In this document: one piece after another, positions 16,944 to 24,206 of the stretch | Numbering within the stretch: the stretch's first letter is position 1 | Layout of the letters: each line of letters opens with the position of its first letter | Source of the DNA: CAKZNE01 sp002695025 | GTDB lineage: Bacteria > Bacteroidota > Bacteroidia > Flavobacteriales > Schleiferiaceae | Assembly (NCBI GenBank): GCA_913043285.1 | Contig: CAJWML010000011.1 | Coordinates: 61,936-125,935, forward strand | DNA length: 64,000 nt | Direction: 5' to 3' | Made by a program: the position numbers and the translations under genes | Notes under the pieces: model-generated | Database searches by the model: none | Seen by the model: the letters and a program-made list of their open reading frames with translations, nothing else | Told to the model about the DNA's origin: nothing

Positions 16944-17420
16944 TTAGGCCTCATTTACAACTTTGAGCTTACCATCCAATGAAATCAGGTAAACACCACC
17001 TTCATCATCCCGCACGAGCAGGTGTACCTGACGGTAATACTGGTTTTCCTTTTTTCCGTAAAGTTTAAACTGCTCCGCATTCTTGACTTCTCCCGGTTGG
17101 TAGGGGATAAGAGGGTATCCAAGGCTCCGTATCTCCTGGTCCAGGCGCTTCAAGATCTTATCGCCTTCATCCTCACGGTCAAAAGCAATGAAGCGTACCT
17201 GGTGGACGTCTCCCTTAACGCTCTTTACCTTGTTTTTCCAGTCAAAGTCCATATCTACAGCGTCCAGCAAGGTTTTATTGAAGGTAAAGGACAAGGCATC
17301 TTTGCGGTGGGCATATTTTTCGAATACTTCGGTAAAGCCGGTTTTATTCTGGGCGTAAACATGGGTGCTTCCTATAAGCAGGGCAGCCATGGTAAGTGTT
17401 AAAAATCCACATTTTTTCAT
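16944..17420 (-). CDS. DUF4252-like exported protein
   Basis: 158 residues with a signal peptide (MKKCGFLTLTMAALLIGSTH, cleavage near VYAQ). The mature part begins with TEVFEKYAHRKDALSFTF, then a helix, strands VHQVRFIAFDRED, and a last hairpin VHLLVRDDEGGVYLISLDG. Order and length resemble DUF4252 proteins of Flavobacteriia; this is by eye and moderately sure. Function of the family is unknown. Its start overlaps the lipoprotein gene's stop (ATGA at 17417-17420), so the two are coupled. Confidence 0.75.
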   Translation of the reverse strand: MKKCGFLTLTMAALLIGSTHVYAQNKTGFTEVFEKYAHRKDALSFTFNKTLLDAVDMDFDWKNKVKSVKGDVHQVRFIAFDREDEGDKILKRLDQEIRSLGYPLIPYQPGEVKNAEQFKLYGKKENQYYRQVHLLVRDDEGGVYLISLDGKLKVVNEA

Positions 17421-17836
17421 CGTATCATTTTTGTTTCGGTTCGTATTACTTCCACACCTTTTTCGGTGAGTCTCCGGGTGGTACGTTCCAGCTCAAGTCT
17501 TTTTCCGGAGAGGTTCAGGATAGCGTATCCTTCGCTGCCAATAAAAAGTGAGTCTGCCTTAACTCTCCAGGATAGCGTTGAAGTGGTTTTACCAGGTTCC
17601 AGGATATTTACAGTATTGCCCTCGCTGAACTCTATACGGCCCCAGGCAGGACCGTCATATTCATCCACAATCTTATCGCGAAGGGTCTTAACCCTGGTCA
17701 GGTGGTCATAATTCCATGTTTCCAGACACAACAAGCTTTCCCTTGTATGGGTAACCGCTGCTTGATGATCCTCTTTTTTAGAGCAGGATGCCAATCCGGT
17801 TATCAGGATAATGGCAGCTATAAATTTTGGTGTCAT
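17417..17836 (-). CDS. Small lipoprotein, beta-rich (lipocalin-like?)
   Basis: About 139 residues from ATG 17836, chosen because it begins a lipoprotein signal (MTPKFIAAIILITGLASCSK with the lipobox LASC). An earlier in-frame ATG at 17893 would add 19 residues of unlikely sequence. The mature protein has alternating strands (GRIEFSEGNTVNIL, STLSWRVKADSLFIG, YAILNLSGKRLELER) as in small lipocalin-like META/DUF families, but no named family is recognised with certainty. It is coupled to the DUF4252-like gene. Confidence 0.75.
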   Translation of the reverse strand: MTPKFIAAIILITGLASCSKKEDHQAAVTHTRESLLCLETWNYDHLTRVKTLRDKIVDEYDGPAWGRIEFSEGNTVNILEPGKTTSTLSWRVKADSLFIGSEGYAILNLSGKRLELERTTRRLTEKGVEVIRTETKMIR

Positions 17837-17944
17837 ACTAGGTTTCTTCCTTTTGGTTATACAAAGATATAAACAAAAGATAGTACTATGCAATACAAAG
17901 TACCTTAATAAATTTTAAAACTATGATTATTAGACAGATAAAAT

Positions 17945-18991
17945 TTAATCCAGATCGGTCATGGTGTGATTATACCGCTTCAAAAGCTGTTTGGCTTGCC
18001 TGATTAAAATGGGTTTTTCACCCGTTTGAATCCTTTTTGCGGCCAGTTTATGCTGTAGTGCAAAGTGGTGAAGAAGTGACTTCCAGGCGTAGAAGAGCGA
18101 ATGCCCGGGATCGTAAATATGTGCGGGTTCTGAGTTGGCCCCGTTTACCTCAATGAGTGCCCAGTTCTGTAATTTTAAAAAGGTATCCCAACTGTCAAAG
18201 CGAATATCCATCCGGCCGTATTCAAAACCGGGTAATTGGTTTGCAATTTGACTAAGGGTTGTACAGAGTTGAGTATCCCCTAAATGTGAAATGTCCCTGA
18301 AGCAGGTACCCAAACGGTGGTTGCCAATATCTTCCAGTTTAAGATATTTCCCGGCAGGGAGCACTGTTTTTAGATTGTATCGGTTGTTCTTTCGCCAGCG
18401 CTCCAATTGCAGGAATGCCCGGTCATTGGCCCGTATAAGTTGTTCGAGGTCCGAGCTTCCATCACCGGTAACTCCCAGAAATTCACGTTGCATAAGAGAA
18501 CTTACTCTCCATTCCCTGTTTCCCGGGTCCCGTATTACAAAGGCCCCGATCTCCAAAGGATAGTCCAGGTAGGTTTGCAGGATAAAATCAAAATCAGGAT
18601 GGGGATTCCAGTGCCTCAGATCCTTTTCGGAGGCAATGATCTCAATACCCTTTCCCCGCATACCACGATCCGGCTTGGCTATCAAAGGGTAGGACATCCG
18701 TAGTTCCCTTATCCGCCTGGCCGTAAAGGAAGGATCGCTACCGGCCGGGTGAAACAAAGTAGCAGGCATAAAACCTTCCGGGGTTTTGGTATACATCTGC
18801 CACTTGGATTCTTCAATAATACCCCCGTATTCCATATAAGGGCGGTTGAGTACGGTTGGAAAGCTGAATCCTGAGCGCAGGCCATGCCAGAAATACTGGA
18901 TAAAAAGTGGAATGTAAACGATGCGCCAGGGCCAGTATTCCCAATTTAATGCCCGGATACGTAATGTACGCCAGCGGTCCCTGGCCCTCAT
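17945..18991 (-). CDS. ATP-grasp family protein
   Basis: 348 residues. The ATP-grasp elements are visible: phosphate loop LIAKPDRGMRGKGIEII, hinge region FDFILQTYLDYPLEIGAFVI, and the metal-binding end MDIRFDSWD followed by WALIEVNGANSEPAHIYDPG. The pattern is that of D-Ala-D-Ala-ligase-like carboxylate-amine ligases found as stand-alone genes in Bacteroidota. Substrates are unknown. The last gene of a tight three-gene run (DinB-like, NRDE, ATP-grasp) with a 4-nt overlap to the NRDE gene. Confidence 0.85.
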   Translation of the reverse strand: MRARDRWRTLRIRALNWEYWPWRIVYIPLFIQYFWHGLRSGFSFPTVLNRPYMEYGGIIEESKWQMYTKTPEGFMPATLFHPAGSDPSFTARRIRELRMSYPLIAKPDRGMRGKGIEIIASEKDLRHWNPHPDFDFILQTYLDYPLEIGAFVIRDPGNREWRVSSLMQREFLGVTGDGSSDLEQLIRANDRAFLQLERWRKNNRYNLKTVLPAGKYLKLEDIGNHRLGTCFRDISHLGDTQLCTTLSQIANQLPGFEYGRMDIRFDSWDTFLKLQNWALIEVNGANSEPAHIYDPGHSLFYAWKSLLHHFALQHKLAAKRIQTGEKPILIRQAKQLLKRYNHTMTDLD

Positions 18992-19698
18992 CTGGGCTTT
19001 ATCTGTACTTGGTCACGGGAATCACTTACGAAGTTGAGATAGGTCATCTCTGTATTTTCGGTAAAACCGGAAATCTGGGTAAGGCTTACAGTTTTCAGGA
19101 TCCCCCAGCGACTCATGACCAGGTCGTTTTCATGGTCACCATCCCCTGCACTCAGGTGGAAACGGGTAATGTTTTCGGGGCTTAATTCCGGTTTCTTTTT
19201 CAGCCAGTTGGCAAACCATACTTCTCTTTTATGACGTACTTCTTCTGTGTATAGAGTAGTGCTGGACCAGATATGTGGTTGATGAGGATCTTGTTTTTCC
19301 AGAAGCGTTTCTTCCTCGTTATGAATCACCTTGAAAAGTCCTGATTTATGCTTGATGATCAGGGTGAAAGGTTCTATGTTCCTGAAATCATATTCCTGCT
19401 GGAAATCTATGGGATCACGGAAGTTAAAACTGTCCAGCACAACCAGCCCCCGGCTTTTACGGTAAGGGGGAAGGTGCTGATGTGGGAGGCTACCTCCGTT
19501 TAATATACAGGCAGAAGTACCAGCGTCCGAATAAGCTATCCAGGTACCTTTAGCTTCAAGATCCTGTGGAAAGTAAAGGGTTTGTCCCTGGATTGTATTA
19601 CGTATTATTTTTTCCGAAGAGGGGCGATCCTGGCGTTCATCCCGGTTATGGGTTAAAATATATCCCTCTTCAACGGGAATGTAGGTTAGCGTACACAT
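18988..19698 (-). CDS. NRDE/TANGO2-family protein
   Basis: 236 residues beginning MCTLTYIPVEEGYILTHNRD, which contains both the N-terminal Cys and the family's NRDE motif (HNRDERQDRPS). Members belong to the Ntn-hydrolase-like TANGO2 group; a nucleophilic Cys2 exposed after Met removal is consistent with that fold. TANGO2 proteins have been linked to heme or lipid handling in other organisms; no such link is visible here. Overlaps the ATP-grasp gene by 4 nt and follows the DinB-like gene by 2 nt. Confidence 0.88.
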   Translation of the reverse strand: MCTLTYIPVEEGYILTHNRDERQDRPSSEKIIRNTIQGQTLYFPQDLEAKGTWIAYSDAGTSACILNGGSLPHQHLPPYRKSRGLVVLDSFNFRDPIDFQQEYDFRNIEPFTLIIKHKSGLFKVIHNEEETLLEKQDPHQPHIWSSTTLYTEEVRHKREVWFANWLKKKPELSPENITRFHLSAGDGDHENDLVMSRWGILKTVSLTQISGFTENTEMTYLNFVSDSRDQVQIKPR

Positions 19699-19700
19699 TT

Positions 19701-20225
19701 TCAGGAAACTTTCTGTGCCGTACGTGCTTTCTGCAGGTTTCGCCAGGTACTGCGCGCAATACCGAATTGCGCGGGCAATTCAACTGACGGAATAAAGCTT
19801 TCCACACCTATGCGTATGATGGCCATGTGATGCACACTGTGTTCCAGGTTATAAGCCAGTTCGCGGCTTATGGAAGATGGCGAGCATGTTATAGAGGTCT
19901 CGCTTTCACCGTAATCACCCTCTATATAAACCACACGATCATTATGCAGGGAATTTATAAGCTTACAAAGCTCATCCAGACGGTCAAGGGCAGTGGTCCG
20001 TTTATTTTCCAATAAAAGGCTGCGATTACGGAGATCATAGTTTAAAGAATCACCGCTGCAAAGCAAAAGGGAATCGTAGAACTCTATAATGTGGCGTATA
20101 TGTTTACCAATACTGTTATGATGCAGGATGGGTATTTCACTCTTGTAATCCTTATCACTGACCAGTGTTAAAAAATGCCTGAGCTGTGCCAAGGTATGGA
20201 CTGTTTCGTCCTGCAAGTGCTTCAT
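19701..20225 (-). CDS. DinB-like four-helix protein
   Basis: 174 residues, mostly helical. Histidines spaced as in the DinB/YfiT metal site: SIGKHIRHIIEFYDSLL near residue 40 and LEHSVHHMAIIRIGVE near residue 130. Members bind a divalent metal and include thiol-transferases and many uncharacterised proteins. First gene of the DinB-like/NRDE/ATP-grasp run. Function unknown. Confidence 0.8.
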   Translation of the reverse strand: MKHLQDETVHTLAQLRHFLTLVSDKDYKSEIPILHHNSIGKHIRHIIEFYDSLLLCSGDSLNYDLRNRSLLLENKRTTALDRLDELCKLINSLHNDRVVYIEGDYGESETSITCSPSSISRELAYNLEHSVHHMAIIRIGVESFIPSVELPAQFGIARSTWRNLQKARTAQKVS

Positions 20226-20324
20226 ATAGTTCCAATGTTTCTTATAAAGTAATGGGGTGCCGGCCCACGCCTGCTTTCTGCAAATAACAAATTTTTAATG
20301 GTTTGTAAATGTCGGCTACTTGCC

Positions 20325-21665
20325 TTATTCCAGGTTTTTGGCCGATATGGCTTCTTTATTGTCGGTGGTTATCTCCTTCAGATCTTTATTGGATCGCCTC
20401 TTAACCGGCCTGATAATAAGGCGGATCTTCTTGTCATAACTGAAATAGTTGATTACCCAGTTCATGAGTACTACCATGCGATTTCGATAACCTACCAGTC
20501 CTCGCAGGTGAACCACCATCCATAACAGCCAGCCCATAAATCCCCCAAAACGCATGTGGTTAAGATCGGCCACCGCTTTGTTGCGGCCGATGGTGGCCAT
20601 AGTGCCCAAATCATTATAGGAAAAGGCCTTAGGTTCTTTTTGTTGCTCCCATCGTACAAAATTACGGGCCAGGTTTACGCCCTGTTGTATAGCTACCTGG
20701 GCCAGCATGGGGTGACCTTTTGGGTTTTCCTCGCTTATCATAGCCGCCACATCACCCAGTGCAAAAACGTTTTCATAACCTTTTACCTGGTTGAACTCAT
20801 TTACTATGTAACGACCTTTTTCCATCGCATCATCGGACAGGCCTTTGATGATGGTACCCTTAACACCGGCTGCCCATATCAGGGTAGAGGCCGGCAGGGC
20901 CTTTTTATTGGTGGTTACGGTGTCCCCGTCATAGGCTTTTACCATCGTGCCAAGCCAAACATGTACGCCAAGTTCTTCCAGGTACGCTTTAGCTTTTTTG
21001 GATGCATTAGTACTCATTGGGGGCAAGAGCTCACTTTCTGCTTCCACCAGGTGAATGCTCATACGCCTGAAATCCAGGTCGGGGTAATCATTGGGTAGCA
21101 CGTGGGTTTTGAGTTCGGCCAGCGATCCGGCCAGTTCTACACCCGTAGGTCCACCGCCTACAATCACAAAGTTCATCAGCCGTTCTCTTTCCTGTAAGTC
21201 ATTGGTAAGTGACGCAGCTTCAAAATTCTGCAGCATAATACTACGAAGGTTCAGTGCTTCCGGAACACTTTTCATGGGAACACTGCCTTCCTCCAGGTCT
21301 TTCATACCAAAGAAGTTGGTACTGCTTCCGGTGGCAATTACCAGGTAATCATAACTGATATTGCCTATGTTGGTAACCAGTATATTTTCCTCGGTGTTAA
21401 TATCCTCGGCCAGTGCCATACGGTAAAAGAAGTTCTGCTGGCCCCTGAAAATATTGCGGATGGGATATGCAATGGAGTCTGGCTCCAGGCCGGCCGTAGC
21501 TACCTGGTAGAGAAGAGGTTGAAAAGTATGGTAGTTGTGCTTGTCTATCATGACCACCTGGAAGGGTTTGTTGCTAAGTTTCTTAACGAGATTCAATCCC
21601 GCAAAACCACAACCAACTACCAAAATGCGGGGCAAATTGGAGGCGGGTACATTTAAGCTATTCAT
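20325..21665 (-). CDS. Type II NADH:quinone oxidoreductase (NDH-2-like)
   Basis: 446 residues from ATG 21665; a longer frame to 21734 would overlap the glycosyltransferase gene and adds no conserved sequence. FAD site ILVVGCGFAGLNLVKKL at the N-terminus, the covering motif YHTFQPLLYQVATAGLEPD, NADH site FVIVGGGPTGVELAGSLAEL, and FALGDVAAM near the C-terminal third. The C-terminal amphipathic/hydrophobic segment (MGWLLWMVVHLRGLVGYRNR) is the membrane anchor of NDH-2. It would pass electrons from NADH to menaquinone without proton pumping. Sits at the end of a minus-strand run. Confidence 0.92.
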   Translation of the reverse strand: MNSLNVPASNLPRILVVGCGFAGLNLVKKLSNKPFQVVMIDKHNYHTFQPLLYQVATAGLEPDSIAYPIRNIFRGQQNFFYRMALAEDINTEENILVTNIGNISYDYLVIATGSSTNFFGMKDLEEGSVPMKSVPEALNLRSIMLQNFEAASLTNDLQERERLMNFVIVGGGPTGVELAGSLAELKTHVLPNDYPDLDFRRMSIHLVEAESELLPPMSTNASKKAKAYLEELGVHVWLGTMVKAYDGDTVTTNKKALPASTLIWAAGVKGTIIKGLSDDAMEKGRYIVNEFNQVKGYENVFALGDVAAMISEENPKGHPMLAQVAIQQGVNLARNFVRWEQQKEPKAFSYNDLGTMATIGRNKAVADLNHMRFGGFMGWLLWMVVHLRGLVGYRNRMVVLMNWVINYFSYDKKIRLIIRPVKRRSNKDLKEITTDNKEAISAKNLE

Positions 21666-21687
21666 GGTAAGTTGATTTGTTATATAA

Positions 21688-22644
21688 CTATCTGATGCGT
21701 GTGAAGTTCTTGAACTCCCCGATGCGTTTTCCACCTAAAAGGTGGTTTTCCACCCAGCTCAGCCATCGGTATTTCCATTTTTCATGTTTGGAAGGTTGCT
21801 TTTTCCGGTTTCGTTTTCCGGAATATTGCAGCTGGTCTTTCCAGTTGATCTTCTTGATCCACTCCTGCATGGTAGCGGGATGCGAACCTTTGAATGGGGC
21901 TACTTTATTCAAGGGACCGTAATCAAAAAGAGTTTCCTGTTTTGCAAACAATGCTTCCGTAGCCTCTTTACCGCGATAGGTGGAGCTGGAAATTTTCCTT
22001 TTGCGGCCCATGAGCTCCGGGGGCCGTACCCAGCCATAATGATAGATCTCCGCTTTTACCTGCGCTACATTGAGCTTTCGGGTGCCTTCCTTTTTTTGGT
22101 AATCCTCAAAGGAGTAGTGGAAGGGCTGCGTGTGGTATCGAAAGGATTGTGCATCCTTCCAGCTGTGGATTTCCGGCAGGTTCCGTATTACGCGTATCTC
22201 CCTGGAGTAAAAGGCATGGGAGGGGTTGTAATGATCAAAATCCCCCCAAAAGTGGCGGTAGCTGAAAAGGAGCCCTTCTACTTCGGTATCGTGCAGGTAA
22301 TCCTTAAAGGCTTTTTTTACAACCGGATGATATTTTTCATGAAGAGCTTCGTCACCTTGCAGGTAAAAAAGCCAATCACCTTTACAGGCTTCTTTGGCAA
22401 GGTCTGTTTGCTGCGCAAAGATGGTGTTTCGGGGAAATCTATCACTTTCCCACTCAGTGTGTAGAATACGGATCTTGGGTGAGTTGAGCGACCGTATCTC
22501 CTGTTCGGTTGTATCATCAGGGTCGCCTTTTCCCAGGGCAATTACAAATTCATCCACCAACGGTAGTATAGAGGCTACCGATTCCTTCACTGGTATAAAC
22601 AGTTTAGGAGCGTTCCGAACAAATGTAAATCCGCTTATGGTCAT
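21688..22644 (-). CDS. Glycosyltransferase family 2-like protein
   Basis: About 318 residues from ATG 22644 (MTISGFTFVRNAPKLF), which is the usual start of GT2-like proteins of this type; the frame extends to 22683 but there overlaps the neighbour. GT-A elements: VDEFVIALGKGDPDDT, ILHTEWESDR, and the metal/donor site WLFYLQGDEAL in place of a plain DxD. A C-terminal basic region (KRNRKKQPSKHEKWKYRW) may contact membrane. It likely transfers sugar to an envelope glycan; the acceptor is unknown. Confidence 0.85.
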   Translation of the reverse strand: MTISGFTFVRNAPKLFIPVKESVASILPLVDEFVIALGKGDPDDTTEQEIRSLNSPKIRILHTEWESDRFPRNTIFAQQTDLAKEACKGDWLFYLQGDEALHEKYHPVVKKAFKDYLHDTEVEGLLFSYRHFWGDFDHYNPSHAFYSREIRVIRNLPEIHSWKDAQSFRYHTQPFHYSFEDYQKKEGTRKLNVAQVKAEIYHYGWVRPPELMGRKRKISSSTYRGKEATEALFAKQETLFDYGPLNKVAPFKGSHPATMQEWIKKINWKDQLQYSGKRNRKKQPSKHEKWKYRWLSWVENHLLGGKRIGEFKNFTRIR

Positions 22645-22645
22645 G

Positions 22646-23092
22646 TTAACTGGAATGGTCGGCAATAATTTTCCACTCTCCATTTATCCTTTTCCAAACT
22701 AGAAGATAGCTTCCTGAAAGTGTGTCTGCCGATCGGAAAAGGTTCCAACGACCTGTTACCATGGCTGAACTGTCCTGGAGTATTTCTATGCGGTCATTAT
22801 CAAATTGAAGGGTACCCATAAGCTCAGCGTTGCCGTAACTTTTACGGTAGTTTTCCAGGGTGGTCTGCCATCCGTAGGTGATGCCCCTGCTACCTATAAA
22901 GGTAAGGCTATCCGATTTCCAGTAAGCCTGCATGAAGCCTTCTAAGCTGTGCTGGTTCCAGGCTTCCTGCTGCTCTTCCATCAAGGAAGCAATGGTTTTT
23001 TCCTGCTCAACTGCTGAAAAAGCAACGGTATCCGGGCATGGTGTGGAGCAGGCGGCAAGGAGGAACCCCATACAAACAATTCCCTTTTTCAT
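22646..23092 (-). CDS. NTF2-like (DUF4440/SnoaL type) lipoprotein
   Basis: 148 residues. Lipoprotein signal MKKGIVCMGFLLAACS (lipobox LAAC). The mature part follows the NTF2 cone fold: helix IASLMEEQQEAWNQHSLEGF, then MQAYWKSDSLTFIGSRGITY, YRKSY, and strands through YLLVWKRINGEWKIIADHSS, the standard DUF4440 ending. It may bind or hydrolyse a small ligand. ATGA overlap with the DinB-family gene upstream. Confidence 0.88.
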   Translation of the reverse strand: MKKGIVCMGFLLAACSTPCPDTVAFSAVEQEKTIASLMEEQQEAWNQHSLEGFMQAYWKSDSLTFIGSRGITYGWQTTLENYRKSYGNAELMGTLQFDNDRIEILQDSSAMVTGRWNLFRSADTLSGSYLLVWKRINGEWKIIADHSS

Positions 23093-23598
23093 AGGTAGCG
23101 TTGTTTCAAAATCATGGTATGATGGTAGGTGTGCCCTGCGGTTATAAAACCTTGCGCCAAAACGCTTACAGGCAAATTGTTGGCTGTTCCTTTGAAGTTT
23201 AGCGAATCCGCTGAGAAAGTGCGGTAGGTGTTGATCGTGAAGATTCGCAATAAGCGAAAATCCTCCATTAAACCTTCCAGGCTCTGGTTTTGCATGGGGG
23301 TATTTTGCGCCCAGGCATTTTCATCAAAGCCCGGCAGATTTTCCTCTCCGCCTCGTGCTACGTATAAGGCCCTGAACAAGAATACAGTATCCGTGTCAAT
23401 AACATGCCGGAGCATTTGCTTAACGGTCCATTTACCTTCTGCATAAGCGTAATCACTTTTAGAAGGAGCCAGGTCTTGCAAGGTGTGTAAGAGAGAATCT
23501 CCGCTATCCTGTAAATTCTGAAGCAGGTCAGTTCCCCGGGTAAGCTCTACATAACCCTGATAAAAACTACCGTATTCTCCAGGCTCAGGTCTTCGCAT
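23089..23598 (-). CDS. DinB-family protein
   Basis: 169 residues from ATG 23598, which shares the A of the zinc-ribbon gene's TGA (1-nt overlap); a TTG three nt upstream is the alternative. Helical, with metal-site histidines in VKQMLRHVIDTDTVF (about residue 65) and AGHTYHHTMILKQRYL at the C-terminus. This is a more typical DinB than the copy at 19701. Function unknown; possibly a metal-dependent thiol or damage-related transferase. Confidence 0.87.
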   Translation of the reverse strand: MRRPEPGEYGSFYQGYVELTRGTDLLQNLQDSGDSLLHTLQDLAPSKSDYAYAEGKWTVKQMLRHVIDTDTVFLFRALYVARGGEENLPGFDENAWAQNTPMQNQSLEGLMEDFRLLRIFTINTYRTFSADSLNFKGTANNLPVSVLAQGFITAGHTYHHTMILKQRYL

Positions 23599-23906
23599 CA
23601 AAGCTGTTCCAGTCTGCGGTTATATTCTTCCTCGCTCATATCCCTCTCTACGGCCTCGCGGTTAAGTTGGGCTAGTGGGGCCATGTCTTTGAAATCCTCG
23701 CGGATCAGCTCTTCACGAAAATTACACACCGGGCAACTCACAAAATACTCCTGTCGGGTGGGGATCAGCGGAATAAAAAAAACGCTTATAAAATAGGTGC
23801 GCTTGTGTAGCAACCAATGCTTGCTGTTGTGACAATTGGCACACTCCCTTTCCTCCGTTGGGCCGATGCGTTTGGTTATCGGGTGGTATCCGAAAATAAA
23901 AATCAT
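23598..23906 (-). CDS. Small zinc-ribbon protein
   Basis: 102 residues with two CxxC pairs (ECANCHNS and CPVCNFRE), separated by a hydrophobic stretch YFISVFFIPLIPTRQEYFV. This is the pattern of short Bacteroidota zinc-ribbon proteins. The C-terminus is charged and helical (REAVERDMSEEEYNRRLEQL). First gene of a run continuing with DinB, lipoprotein and glycosyltransferase genes. The ATG is only 4 nt behind a TAACTTTG -7 element. Confidence 0.8.
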   Translation of the reverse strand: MIFIFGYHPITKRIGPTEERECANCHNSKHWLLHKRTYFISVFFIPLIPTRQEYFVSCPVCNFREELIREDFKDMAPLAQLNREAVERDMSEEEYNRRLEQL

Positions 23907-23910
23907 GGGG

Positions 23911-23918
23911 CAAAGTTA
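23911..23918 (-). promoter_or_regulatory. -7 element of the zinc-ribbon operon
   Basis: TAACTTTG on the minus strand, full match to TAnnTTTG, ending 4 nt before the ATG at 23906. Transcription from it would begin at or within a few nt of the start codon. A TTG lies 15 nt upstream, slightly closer than the usual 17-23. Confidence 0.5.
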
Positions 23919-23957
23919 CATATTGCGGTAATGCAACCATGCCTTCCGGCATTTTTC

Positions 23958-23965
23958 TACCTTTG
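23958..23965 (+). promoter_or_regulatory. -7 element of the DUF6095 gene
   Basis: TACCTTTG, full match to TAnnTTTG, ends 5 nt before the ATG at 23971, so the message would be leaderless or nearly so. No good -33 TTG. Confidence 0.5.
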
Positions 23966-23970
23966 TTGGT

Positions 23971-24192
23971 ATGGCAACTAATCGTGATAAGCTCATGAGC
24001 GGATTCCGCTTTTTGGCGGTCGGCTTTCCTTTTATTTTTATGGGTCCTGCTTTGCTTACCTGGCAGGGAATTCCCAAGTACCAACAGGGAAATTATATTT
24101 GGCTGATCGTGAGTATTTTATTCATGATCATAGCTGCTTATTTTTCCGTGCGTGGTCTGCGTACTATACTGTCTGCCTTTTTTGATAAGTAG
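23971..24192 (+). CDS. DUF6095-family small membrane protein
   Basis: 73 residues with two membrane helices (FLAVGFPFIFMGPALLTW and YIWLIVSILFMIIAAYFSVR), charged N-terminus and FFDK tail. Matches the small DUF6095 family of Flavobacteriia by length and by the MATNRDKLMSGFRFLAVGFP opening. Function unknown. It stands alone between the divergent zinc-ribbon operon and convergent uvrA. Confidence 0.8.
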   Translation: MATNRDKLMSGFRFLAVGFPFIFMGPALLTWQGIPKYQQGNYIWLIVSILFMIIAAYFSVRGLRTILSAFFDK

Positions 24193-24206
24193 AGTTATCG
24201 CTGATT

